The notes under the pieces were generated by a model, which worked only from the letters and a program-made list of their open reading frames with translations, was not told the origin of the DNA and did not search any database. A stretch of DNA of 64,000 bases, from positions 278,338 to 342,337 of the forward strand of contig JAZDSV010000013.1 in assembly GCA_036784855.1 (NCBI GenBank), in the 5' to 3' direction. This stretch comes from Aphelidium insulamus (taxonomy: Eukaryota > Aphelidiomycota > Aphelidea > Aphelidiaceae). The translations under genes were made by a program, and so were the position numbers. Each line of letters begins with the position of its first letter. Position 1 is the first letter of the stretch. This document shows, one piece after another, positions 1-10,900 of the stretch.

Positions 1-80
1 ACACCTTTAATGATTTGTAGGCCAATGAAGCCTCGATTAGTCAAAGCGGTGTAATATTTAGTGTGGACAACATAGTTAAC

Positions 81-102
81 GGGATAATTGCTTTTTGCGC
101 CC
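81..102. repeat. 22-bp repeat copy A
   Basis: This 22-bp string (starts GGGATAATTG, ends TTTGCGCCC) recurs exactly and in the same orientation at 19599-19620, near the MULE-type transposase. The surrounding 80 bp are AT-rich and carry no gene. It is probably a remnant of a mobile element end; no second inverted copy was seen to prove a terminal repeat. Confidence 0.5.
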
Positions 103-148
103 AAACTAATAATCTTTCAAGAGCTATTATCGCACAGCAAACATCACA

Positions 149-360
149 ATGATCACCACACGAGCCGCGCCACTTCGCTTCACCATGCTTACCTGCACGC
201 TTAGCCGCACGCGACCATTCAGTAACCTGGCCGTGCCACAGATATTTGACCGTCGCGTCAAGAGAATGCAGCGGGATCGCGCCGCCCTGGCCGCCACAGA
301 GAGCCGCCACGCCGACTATCTACGTGATGAGGTTGCCGCGCGTCTCGTGGACAGGTTAAT

Positions 361-399
<39 letters not shown>

Positions 400-1528
400 A
401 TACTATGGTCATGGCCTGCAGTTAACATGTTGAATGAAGGATATCAAGAGGCGGTACGGGACCGTGGTGGACATTAATGCGGGCTCTGGCCATCTCGCCA
501 AGTGTATGGACAGTTCGCTGGTGCAACGCGTGCACTGCTATGACTTGTCTGGCAGGACTGCAGTATGCTATATATGATATACTAACGTACCACAGAAAAG
601 CTTTTGAACCGCGACGCCCAGATGGAGTCATCTGACGGTGAGCATACTAGCTAATAATCAGTCCATATGATGTAATCAGCATCGTAGACATCCACGTTGA
701 GCGACAACAGCTGGACGAAGAGGCAGCGTTCCCGTTTGAAGATGACAGCGTGGAGGCAATGATGAGCTGTCTCGGTCTGCACTGGGTCAATGATCTGCCA
801 GGCAATTAAGAATCATTATTATTATTGCCTTGTGCCTTGTCGTTAATACCAGTCTAGGTGTGTTTGCAAAGATTCATCGCGCATTGAAGCCGGATGCGCC
901 GTTTATTGGCGCAATGCTGGGCGGCGACACGTTGATGGAGTTGCGCTGTTCACTGCAGCTGGCCGAGCAAGAACGTCTCGGCGGTTTATCCGCGCACATT
1001 TCACCATTTGCCAGCAAGTTGAATTGGAAGTGTGTGTGTGTGTGTAAAATATAAACATGTCGCATAGCCGCGCCTGATCTGTCGGGGTTGTTGTTGCGTG
1101 CTGGTTTCTCCCTTACCACTGGTAAGTATTTTTTGTTAGAAATCTCCCGTACTAATCCCATAGTCGATGTGGACGACATTGTCGTCAATTATCCATCGGC
1201 GTGGGAGTTGATGCAGGATTTGCAGCTGATGGCCGAGAACAGCGCGCTCATCAACCGGTAAATATGTAATTATCTATACCCCTGTATTATGAGAACTATT
1301 CAATAATGTAGAAAATCCGTGCTATCACGCGACACAATGATCGCTGCCAGCGCCATCTACAAGGAGATGTACGGCAACAATGAAGATGGCTCTGTGCCCG
1401 CCACATTCCAGGTGCTGTACATGATTGGATGGAAGCCTGACGGGTCCCAGCCGCAGCCGATTGCGCGCGGCTCCGCCCAAATCTCTCTCAAGGATCTCGA
1501 TGCTGCCAAGGCGCCACCGGTGAAATAG
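149..1528 (+). CDS. NDUFAF5: NDUFAF5-like complex I assembly methyltransferase
   Basis: Probable mitochondrial class I SAM-dependent methyltransferase/hydroxylase that assists assembly of respiratory complex I. The first exon gives a basic N-terminus compatible with a presequence, then [14 protein letters not shown] and ARLVDRL as in NDUFAF5. Later exons encode [55 protein letters not shown] and [18 protein letters not shown], all in family order. Likely introns: 362-439 (holding the GT microsatellite), one near 563-600, 638-687, 802-857 (GC donor, phase 1), about 1032-1070, about 1122-1163 and about 1260-1313. The SAM-binding loop reads INAGSG rather than the usual LGCGxG, so catalytic competence is not assured. 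It is convergent with the transporter at 1588, 59 bp away. Exact boundaries of the third intron are ambiguous. Confidence 0.85.
362..396. repeat. (GT)n microsatellite in intron 1 of NDUFAF5
   Basis: An uninterrupted GT run starts exactly at the inferred splice donor after the codons for DRLM. Every GT in the run is a possible donor register, so length change could alter splice choice. A shorter GT run (about 1030-1044) sits at the donor of a later intron of the same gene. Confidence 0.9.
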
Positions 1529-1587
1529 ACAAGTTCTTAAATATGTAATTGTATATTGGGGTGTGTATGTGTAATGATGCATGTGTG

Positions 1588-4500
1588 TTACAGGCTGGTG
1601 GTTAGGACAGTGCCCTTGCCGTGCACCATCAACACTGGCGGCAAGTCCTGGTCCATCAGCAGGGCCGTCTCGGATTCGTGGGCGGACCCGGCTCCGTAAC
1701 TCAAGGAGTTCATAAAGTGCCAGTACTCGACGCACGCCGCCTGGTTGCGCTGATTGCCGTGCGTGCCATCATCGTCATCAATTTTATCCTTGTCAACGCC
1801 ATCAACAACACCATTAACAACACCATGAACACTAGCATCATCTGTCACAGCGGCGGGCGGCGACGGCAGGCTGGTGAATATGACGGCCGTGTGTTTCGGC
1901 GACGAGAACTGGTGCATAATCTTGTTGATTATGCGCGCCTGTTCCAGCGGTGGCAGAGCGTGAAATGTGGCGGCGGCGCTGCTCTGTCCGTCAACTGGCA
2001 CCGATGTTGCTGTAACAGTCGTCGGTGCTGGCCGATCATCTCCGCCACCACCACGATGATGCTGATGTGATTGGCGACTGGTGCCCAGCTGGATGCCGGG
2101 CGTGGCGGCCGAGTCGTCGTCAAACATGCAGTCCAATGAGGCGCGGCGCGCAATCACCACCCCGGCTCGCTCCAGACTGATGCAGACGACGGTGGCGCGG
2201 ATACGCAGATCCTCCAACAGCTGTTTCATGCGTGCCGACTCGCCTGCAATGTCCGACTGGGCGCCCACGATGCACATCACCCTTAGTGCCATGCGCTGCT
2301 CACTGCTCCACTCGGGCACCATGTGCAGCACACAGCCCAACTGCAGTACCATGGCAAATGTGTCGTAGTCGTTGGAGAGCAGCAGCGGGTACAGGTCGAT
2401 GAAGCGTGGCCGCCGCGGCGATGCCTGATTGTGTGACGCAGTGGTGCGTCGATGCCTCGAGAGCAAGTTGTTCCACCAGTTGCCGACTGTCACAGACGCC
2501 GCCGAATTGGCAGCCACGGGCATCTGCAAGTGTTCCATGCCGCGCGCAATTGCCACCGACTTGTTCAGCAAAAGAGCGTCCGACACCAAGCCCACATAGT
2601 CCGCCAAACTAATATCCTCTTCACTTGCAGTATGCACAGCTCCTCCGCCAAATCCTCTGCCACCACGATTTATCAGCGAGCCGCCACTGTCGTCGACGCC
2701 ACACCGGTTCTTCCAGCCAAGCAGCAATATATTCGGCTTCATACCGCCCAGACCGCTGTTGGCCAGCGCGATCCGGCCGCCCACACGGACACTGGGCGCC
2801 GCCACAACCTCCGTGAACGCCTTGATGTCCAGCCTGTCCACGTGGTCCATGAGCGCTACCCGTTCCTGCCTATAGCGCTCGTGCACCGCGGCCGAGAAGT
2901 GATCGGTGGGCAGCACGTGCGCCACAATGTACAGCGAGCCCTTCTTGAGTGCGTTGGCAAACTGTGTGAGCCGCGAGTGCCGCCCCCTGTCCGCCACCAG
3001 CAGCAGTATCTGCGGTCTGTCCCAGTCAGGTAAATATTATTATAGATCCAATAAACCAAAGTACACACCGCCAGAACTTGACGTGGGTGCTGCGAGCGTC
3101 CAATCGCAGCAGATACTTGCGCACCTGGTGGTAGATGAGCGCCTGCTGAATGTCACCCCAGGCTTTCGGCGTGGAGTTGAAGTGTATGAGCATCCACGCC
3201 GATATGAGGAACAGCGTGGCCAGCGCCGCGTTCGCCACCGACACCACAAACATGGCGGCGAAACAGCTGACGAACCCCAGCAGCGCCGTCATCCAGTGAA
3301 AGTAGACAAAGTTGGGGCGGAAATTCGGCGCGCTGGCCACCTTGAGCAGAAAGGAGGCCAGATTGATTATGCCGTAGCCGAGCAGTGTCAGAATGGTTAT
3401 GATGGGCACAATGGAGTTGATCTCGCCAATGAACAGACATAGTTGTATCAGCAGCCAGGTGAGCGCTATGGCCGCCACCGGCTCGTCGTCACCGCGCCGC
3501 CCCCTGCCAAACACATTCAGTATGGGGATGATCTTGTCGCGCGCCAACGCCTGCAGAATCTTGCTGGTGGTCATGATGCCGCCAATAACGGCAAACAGCG
3601 ACGCCGCGTACATGCCCACCATCACGAACCCGGGCACAAAGTTGATCTGATATAAGCTATTATACGTGTACACAATATACACGACATACATTGCTGAGAA
3701 AGGTAAAGTTGTTGAGTAGAGTGGAGCGCGTGGTGGTGGCGGCAATCAGAACAATGAATATGACGTACGAGACAAAGGTGACCAGCACGGCGTACAGTGT
3801 GCCGGTGGGAATGGATTTGGACGGCCGCCTCAGATCGCCAGACATTGACGCGCCGGCCAGCACACCGGTGCACGCCGGATAAATCACGCCAAACACAGCC
3901 GAGAAGGTGTTGCCATCAGTGTAGGCGGGGCCAAGGTTCTGGCGCAGAGTGGCGACACTCAGTCCCGTGTAGCTGACCACTCCGGCAATCTCCAGCGGCC
4001 CACGAAACAGAAAACTCAACAGAATCATCAGCGTGGAGAAGGCGAGCACGCCAAACAGAACTTTCGAAGTGCGGGCAAACCCGCGCGAACCCGGCAAGCA
4101 CAGCGCCATGCACACGAACAACAGTGCAGAACCATACAGGAACTGCCACCACTCTCCTTGGGGCAGCCAGCGCGCCACGGTGCCGCTCTTGTCGCCGAAG
4201 TGGTTCATCAGCGGCTCGACGGCACCAAAAACATTCAGCGCCCCGCTCATCACCTGGCTGGAGAAGAGAATTATGCCCAGACAGCCGCCAAACTCCATTC
4301 CAATAGACCTTGATATCATATAATACGGTCCGCCTCCCTATTTGCATTGCATTAGACTATATTGGTATAAGATATGAGATATTAAACTGCAGGTATAGAT
4401 ATAGCAGAACATATACAATATAATATCCAGCAAAACACCACACACCTTGACCACCCCATTGGTGCTCACGGCAGCAATGGAGAGAGTAGTGAGCAATGCG

Positions 4501-5168
4501 ACCACATAGCCAACGATAAACATTGCAAGCGTGTGCCACAGCCCGGCCTGGCCCACGCAGTAGCCAAGCCGCAGGAACAATAGAATGCCCCAGATAGAGA
4601 GCCAGGTGGGCAGGAATACGCCTTCAACAGTGCCCAACTTGCCGCCACTGCCACCACCACCACCACCACCACCACCAGCAGCAGCAGCAGCAGTAGATGC
4701 ACCAACACCAAGACGCCCGTGCTGCATTGAATCGGCCGACGGTGACGGCAGACTACTGCCAGGCTCCGGGAACGACGTCATCAGGCCGTCGTCATCGTAG
4801 TCGCCAACATCACCACCAGCACCAGCAGCGGTACTCACGGCCGTGTAGTGTCTACGCCCGTACAGCCGCAGCCGTAACGGATCCACGACCAAGCGGCGGA
4901 TAAAGTCCCCCGGAGCAGCCAGCCATGTCGATGACGCTGCGGTGCCGCTGTCGCCGCCGCCAGCAGAATGTGGTCGAGACTGTGCTGGTACAGCAGCGCC
5001 GTGGACAGGCCCGGCGAAACCAGCAAAGATGGACCGCTCCGACTGACCGACCAAGTTATCACTGCTGGGCGTGTGCCACGGCCGGAATGATGTGACGGCG
5101 GGAGGGGAAATGGCGGGCGCGCCACCACTATGCCTGGCGGAACCTGTTGTCTGGCCTGTATCAGACAT
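1588..5168 (-). CDS. VHC1: Vhc1-like cation-chloride cotransporter (SLC12 family)
   Basis: Electroneutral K-Cl type cotransporter of the SLC12/APC superfamily; the yeast relative Vhc1 acts at the vacuole. The four-exon model is 5168-4446, 4337-3690, 3646-3069 and 3016-1588 (introns 43-108 bp, phases consistent), giving 1125 aa, close to yeast Vhc1. An approx. 190-residue disordered N-terminus contains a Gly run encoded by a CCACCA-type tract (4649-4680). It is followed by LGTVEGVFLPTWLSIWGI (first transmembrane segment), GGGPYYMISRSIGMEFGG, about ten further hydrophobic segments and a cytosolic C-terminal domain (PQILLLVADRG onward). The C-terminal domain has low-complexity Asp/Gly-rich insertions. 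The start is the first ATG of the open frame. The SLC12 signature GGGxYYxISRSxGxEFGG spans the first splice junction, supporting that intron. Confidence 0.9.
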
Positions 5169-5737
5169 GCCTGTGTGTGCCTGTGTGTTCTTTTCACTGC
5201 ACCGTGCATATGCAGTACATTGTATGATATTGGTGTCTAAATGTTATCCTTTCTTGCATATACTGTAATCGTCTCTGCGTCAAGTGGACAGAAAAACCTC
5301 CGCGCAGAATGCCACGCCGTGAGTAGTGACGATGTACATTGTGAAATTGCCCCTTCACCATTTTCATATATTATGTAGCACACTGAACGGTCTTCGTTGT
5401 CTGTCGGCTTCCAAAAAGCTTTTATGAGCATTCAGCGAGCGTGATAGTTCACGGCCGTTGCGTTTCAACATGAGAAATCAAATAGCCGGGCAGCATTACG
5501 TCGCAGCTGGAAGTACGGCTGGAAATATTTATGGCACATATGTAGGTGTTAACGTTATGCGCCCTGTGAATAGAGCGACACATAATATTGCAGATGTTTC
5601 AAGTCAGCGTTACATTCTGCGCACGGCAACCAATCGTGCGGTTTTATATCTCTGTTTCACTCGTTTCACATCTGTAGAGCACAAATTCGGTAGATTTCAA
5701 TATTCCTCTCCGCCAATTAATACTCACTTTGCATCAA
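5169..5737. other. Intergenic, transporter 5' side to secreted protein
   Basis: This holds the 5' flanks of two divergent genes. Short open frames exist but show no recognisable domain and overlap each other; no RNA gene or repeat was recognised. Confidence 0.5.
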
Positions 5738-6391
5738 ATGAAGTACAGCCTACTAATTGCAGTGTCTGTATTGGCAATAGCTCCATTTGCTTTGGCCGAC
5801 AACACGTCGCTTACGGGATGGACAGATTACACTCTCCAACCTGCAGATGAATTGAGAGACGTACATGGCGGTTACTGTGCACCAGGTGATTATGTCCACA
5901 AAGTTTTAGCAATCCAACAAGCAAACGTGGAGGGATACTTTTCATTTGGATTCGTGTGCCACGATCATCCGAAAATTGCGTTTTGGACGTTGCCGGGAAC
6001 ACCCAGCTCCACAATAAACGCTAAAACGGGCCGGTTTGATCTCCCGACTGGCTACGCATCTCCCGAATATGTCGTGGAAGAGATACCGGGAACTGGAAGC
6101 ATTCCAAAATGGAGTGCAATGTACTATGTGAAGGAGGACGTAACTGATGGCTCTGCCAACATCATCAAAGGCATAATAGTATCGTACCTCCACACACTGA
6201 ATGAGCCACAAATGACCACAGGGTTTTGGGACTTTGCAATTCCATACGAGTACGACTTTTACCGCAATTACGCTCCTACCTACTTGATCAAAATGATCGG
6301 AATACAGTGCGTCACGGTCGGCGAGGATCCAACCTGTCGCGGAATCCGCTTCAAGCGCGACACCTTCAACACGCCGAGTGCATGGAATTAA
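5738..6391 (+). CDS. Small secreted protein, unknown family
   Basis: Intronless 217-aa protein starting at MKYSLL. The open frame extends 9 bp upstream only through a TTG codon. A classic signal peptide (MKYSLLIAVSVLAIAPFALA, cleavage before DNTS) is followed by a roughly 197-residue mature domain. This has four cysteines (in GGYCAPG, FVCHDHP, IQCVTV, DPTCRG), compatible with two disulfides, and many aromatic residues. No known domain was recognised. It is extracellular by inference. Its 5' part has a near-identical partial copy 1.1 kb downstream (6867-7046), so the locus has undergone recent local duplication. It is a candidate effector or lineage-specific secreted protein; function unknown. 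Confidence 0.75.
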   Translation: MKYSLLIAVSVLAIAPFALADNTSLTGWTDYTLQPADELRDVHGGYCAPGDYVHKVLAIQQANVEGYFSFGFVCHDHPKIAFWTLPGTPSSTINAKTGRFDLPTGYASPEYVVEEIPGTGSIPKWSAMYYVKEDVTDGSANIIKGIIVSYLHTLNEPQMTTGFWDFAIPYEYDFYRNYAPTYLIKMIGIQCVTVGEDPTCRGIRFKRDTFNTPSAWN

Positions 6392-6866
6392 AACAGCAGG
6401 AACAAAACTTAACAGAGTCGCACTTCGCTAATCGCTAAGTACCACATTAACACAATACAGGGAGGCTATATTTAACTGCAGAACTATTCCCAACCTCCAG
6501 CACCATTTCCGTCTAATGCGGTTTTTAAACTTCACTTCTTTATACAAACGAAATTTGCAGCGAAACAAAGTAGTTTACGAATAACTTGGAGGTTACAGGT
6601 TACTGTGTAACGATATATACACCCAGCTACAGATTATTATTAGACGATGGTTTGCTCCTCTCCACCAATCGGGTTTCGTTTTGTGATAATATGTTGCAGG
6701 TTGATCGATCTGAACCTGTGTAACCATTTTACGTGTTTCAGAACGATATATTTGAAACTGTGTAACCGTTTTACGTGTTTCAGAATGGATATTTTGACGC
6801 GTTTCATCTGACGCATAAATACAGCAGGTTTGGCCGCTCCTCCAACAAATTACTTGTGGCACCGAA
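6392..6866. other. Intergenic with 42-bp direct repeat
   Basis: No gene seen. Two tandem units of about 42 bp (6716-6757 and 6758-6799) share CTGTGTAACC(A/G)TTTTACGTGTTTCAGAA. They lie just upstream of the truncated duplicate and may be promoter or duplication-breakpoint repeats. Confidence 0.55.
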
Positions 6867-7046
6867 ATGATGTACATTGCATTGAGCTCCGCGTTTGTCG
6901 TGGCAATAGCATCATTTGCTTTGGCCGACAACACGTCGCTTACGGGATGGACAGATTCCAGACACTTCCAACTGAATACAGCTTCATTATTACTATCCTA
7001 TGCACACGGCACGATACATACAGCATTATTATTATTATTTATATAG
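6867..7046 (+). pseudogene. Truncated duplicate of the 5738-6391 secreted protein
   Basis: The open frame of 59 codons encodes a signal peptide ending ASFALA followed by DNTSLTGWTD, then leaves homology and stops after a hydrophobic tail encoded by ATT repeats. From the end of the signal peptide to GWTD the DNA matches the upstream gene almost base for base (6905-6957 against 5776-5828), whereas the first half of the signal peptide differs. The mature domain is missing. It could still be a secreted or membrane-anchored micro-protein, but decay of a duplicate is the simpler reading. Confidence 0.75.
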
Positions 7047-7216
7047 CATTGACAAGCAACAGCGCCGACCAATGGGCACGCGCCGCGCAATCGATGCTGC
7101 AATCGATGGGCTGATTGCTTGCGGCGCTGTTTATCGCGCCTTTGTCCCACGGTCTGCTTTGTCTCTTTCTTCTCGTTCCCTTTCTCTCCCCGCTTAACAT
7201 ACCATCCATTTATCCA

Positions 7217-7242
7217 ACACACACACACACACACACACACAC
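7217..7242. repeat. (AC)n microsatellite
   Basis: An uninterrupted AC dinucleotide tract about 20 bp upstream of the ATG at 7262, inside the presumptive 5' UTR or promoter of the next ORF. Confidence 0.9.
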
Positions 7243-7261
7243 GTAAATAAATATATACATA

Positions 7262-7759
7262 ATGACATCGGCCGCATTCGACACCGCCATCGTGGACCGC
7301 AGCACTGCCACGTCGATGGACGAGATATCACTGCGCATCCCCTCCCTGCGACACTTGGCCTCGCCGACATTGGCCGACGAGGAGGCACTGCGAGATGGCT
7401 ACTTTTTCCCCATGTCCGCCCACCTATCATCAACAAGCGCCTCAAGATCCACGCGCCAACGCTTTGATTTCGGCAGCGATGTCAGCGAGGACGAGGCGCC
7501 GTCGTCGGCATACGAGTGGCTGTCGAGTGTCGGCGGGTCCGTGGGTCTGTCTACCGCATCGGGCCACTTGTCCGACAGCGACTTTGGTGATCGTGTGCCT
7601 GTCTCGCCGGGATCGGCCACGAATCATTACTCTCCCGACCATGCCGCAGTGAAACCGGCAGTTGCCGACCCGATGGATCCACGGCCGCCCTTCCTCGAAC
7701 TGTCTCTGTTCGACATTGTCGTAGCTGCCATACTTCCGCACGCATGGATGCTGCTCTAG
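7262..7759 (+). CDS. Hypothetical protein, Ser-rich with hydrophobic C-terminus
   Basis: Single-exon open frame of 165 aa with no recognised domain. It is rich in Ser, Asp and Ala with acidic patches (SDVSEDEAPS, SDSDFGD), suggesting a disordered, possibly phosphorylated protein. The last 22 residues (FLELSLFDIVVAAILPHAWM region) are hydrophobic and could be a tail anchor. It lies between the secreted-protein locus and KNL2, with 143 bp to the KNL2 stop (convergent). GC content and third-position bias resemble neighbouring real genes, but conservation is unknown. Confidence 0.5.
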   Translation: MTSAAFDTAIVDRSTATSMDEISLRIPSLRHLASPTLADEEALRDGYFFPMSAHLSSTSASRSTRQRFDFGSDVSEDEAPSSAYEWLSSVGGSVGLSTASGHLSDSDFGDRVPVSPGSATNHYSPDHAAVKPAVADPMDPRPPFLELSLFDIVVAAILPHAWMLL

Positions 7760-7902
7760 CTGCTTTTCTTTGAACAATATACATATTTGAGTTAAATACA
7801 CGTGCTTGCCCCGGACAATGACTACGCTTGTGACTGTTTGCACCGTGTTACAATGACTCAGCCCGACTAAAACAGCATCATCATGAAAGCAATCACTACG
7901 TT

Positions 7903-10900
7903 CTACTCTGCAACAACAGCATCCATGTCATCGTCGGTTTGACCGCCGTCGTCGCCATAAATATCAAGCGACCCGGCGCCGCCCACTTTCTCTTCGTCGT
8001 CATCGTCGTCATCGTCATGGGTGGCGCGGCCCGTCCGCTCCGACAACTGAATTCTACGCTTATATACATCTTTGGCCAGACGGTCGACGGCCCCAGTGTT
8101 CTTGCTGGCAGTTACGGCAGGTTTGCCGCCCGCAGTCTTCAGTAGAGACGGCAGTCGTACGCCCGACATTAGGGTTTTGCCGGTCTTGGTGCCGCGCTTC
8201 CACTTTTGCTTGTCGCGGCGCTGCAAGTGCTGAATGTAGCCGTCAGTGGAGTCGGCGTTGAACGGTTTCAGTATCTCTGGCGATTCTGGCGGTGATACAG
8301 CTTCACCTTCCAGTGTGTTTTCCTGACGTAAATGAGATAAGATTCGGTTAAAGCATCAACATACATCCGCATCGCTGTTGTCCACTGACACGTCCTTGTC
8401 GCGCGATATATCGGCCATCTCCTCGGCGTTGGCGCCTATTGTCGACTCAAATATGTCATCCGACGCGCTGGACTTGCTTTGCTGCTACATACGCGCATCT
8501 TAGTAAATTTAAACAAGTGCACTACAAACTAACCTGCTTAATCATTTGACGGAGCTGTCGGCGTCGAGTTGCTGTTCCTTTGCCCGCCAGTTTGGTAGTG
8601 TCTACGGCGGCGCGCTGCTTGGCAGAGGCGGCTTCATCAACCTTTTTCAGTCGACTGCTCACATCTTTGCGTCCAAAGTTGGACATGTAACGCTGCTGGC
8701 ACTCCTTGTCGGTCCGCCCGGGCAGTTTTCGAGCCACTTGATGCTTGTTAGCTAGAACAAGTTAAGCCCATAAATAATCATACCCTGCTTCCAAAAGTCT
8801 GCGCTCTGCGGGTCGAATGCATAAATGGACTGCTCCAAGACACTGTTTTCAAGCTCACTCCACTTTGTGATCGGTTCTGGCGATGATACTTCTTTGACAG
8901 TTTGAGCCGCGGCACCTTCCCCGACCTCCACAAGATCATTAATCCTCGGTTCAGGATCTCTTCGTCGTCTGGCTGTCTTGATTTCAACCTTGCGCTCTAG
9001 TTTGACGCTTTTCCTTCTCCTGCTGTCCTCCCTGTCCCCATTGTCCACAGCATCAGCGTCCTTTTGCATCTCGCTGTCCGTCGCGTCAATAGGAGCTTGA
9101 AGTTCATCGTTATCAGCCGCTTCCTCTTGCTCGTCGTCTGACGCGTCAGTCCGGTGTCCAACTTCTTCACTGTCATCATCACTATCGTGTTCTTCCGCAG
9201 GCAACACTTTAACTGGCTGAATGACAGATTCACCGCGACTCTTGCGACGCACGCCCACATCGAGAAACCGCACTTTGCCCGTGCCCCACTCAAACTTGAC
9301 CACGGCGCTCCCCGATGACAGCCGTCGGCTCTCGCGGCGCTTAGGTGGCTGCTCTTCGATATGCTCGGCTTGACCGTTGTTATCATCATGTGCTTTTAAT
9401 TTGCGTCGTGACGGAGCTGGGACAGGTTTCTCGCGTGTTCGCTTCTCTGTCGGCTCGAAGCCAGTCTCGGTATCCTTGGATGTCTTCGTGCGTTTCTGCT
9501 CCTTGTTGACACGTTTAACATCAACATCGTCGTCCTTAATATCTTCCTTCACTATTTGGACAGTCGATTTCCTTGCCAGATTTATTTCAGCATGGTCGAC
9601 AGTTGGCTCGTTTCGATCCTCGGCAAGGCTCTCCTTTACTGGCTCCTCAACAGGTGGCTGGCTTTCAGCTTCTTTGGTCGCGGTCTTCTGTCGCTTCTCT
9701 GACGACTGCTTGACTGATTTCGTAAGCGGCGCTGGTTCAGCAGGTTCCGCTTCGGCGCCTTTTGCGGAGTCCTTTTTACGTCGATTATCCGCCAGCTGCT
9801 TGGCTGGCTTCATGGTAGGTGCAGGTGGGACAGACTCATACTCCTTGCTACTGGCGGATATTGGCACGTCAGGTTCATCGTCGATAGTGGCTGCACCATC
9901 GTTGTCCACAACCATCAGATCGTCGCCCTGCAGAGGCGGCGCAGTGGTTTCCTTTGCCGTTCTACGGTCCGACACCTCTTTCGCTTTCGGGAGATTCTTG
10001 GCGGCGGGAACTTTACCAGTCGAGGAATTCGCAATAGATGGAGAAGCGGCTTTCACTCGCTTTCGACGAGTTGCTTTGGCCGCTGCTGGTGGTGCCTCCG
10101 TTTCAGACGGGGCTCTTTGCCTCTCTGTCTTGATCGTTGCCGCCGGTTTTGCGGTGCTTTGTCGGCTCTTTGTCGTGGCACTTGGTGTACTGCGCACAGG
10201 CTTAAGCAACTCTTTCCAATTTAGCGGCATTCCACTGCGCAATATTTCGATCACTTTTTCGTCGAATCCTGCAAATTATTAGCTTGAAGTACAAGTTCAA
10301 AGGCAATATTGAAGTACCATTGTTGCGCATGGACGTCTCATTGAGCGTTCCGTGCAGATAGTAAGTGTTTCCCGTGGCGCTCTTTAGCTTGCGTGAACTG
10401 ATTCTCTCCGTGATGGGCGAGCTGTGCCACTGCAATATTGTTAATACAACATATATAAAATTAAAGACAACTTGCATTTGGCCGTTCGCTGGAATTTGGT
10501 GACATCTTGACACCTTCCACCACGAATAATACAGTGGGCGTGGTAGAATTTGGCTATAAACGATTAGTGAAAACAGTTAGAGCTATGATACTAACCAGCA
10601 TGACGGTGACGGGACGAAGGCACCATGAGTCAAAGTGTACTCCTGGAAGTGTCAAGTCGATCGCCTTGGCTGCACCGCTGTCGGTGTCATCCCCGCCATC
10701 GAAATCGGCTTCCAGTGGGTCATCTTGCATCACAATCTTGTCCTTGGTCTTGTCTACTTTGACTGCCTTTGGTTTGGCAGGCTTCGCGGTTGCGGGGGCT
10801 TTCTTGATGACCTTGGAACCTTCCTTGTTTGCGTTGCCAGTAGTCTCATTAACAACAGCCGGTATCGCAGTGGAAATGTCCTTTTCAGCGGTTCTAGTAG

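Noticed and set aside
5458-5850. 130-codon plus-strand frame upstream of the secreted protein
   Set aside because: It overlaps the signal-peptide gene in another frame, lacks domains and has codon use unlike neighbours.
9377-10282. 301-codon plus-strand frame rich in Ser and Phe
   Set aside because: It is the antisense shadow of the Lys/Glu-rich KNL2 exon.
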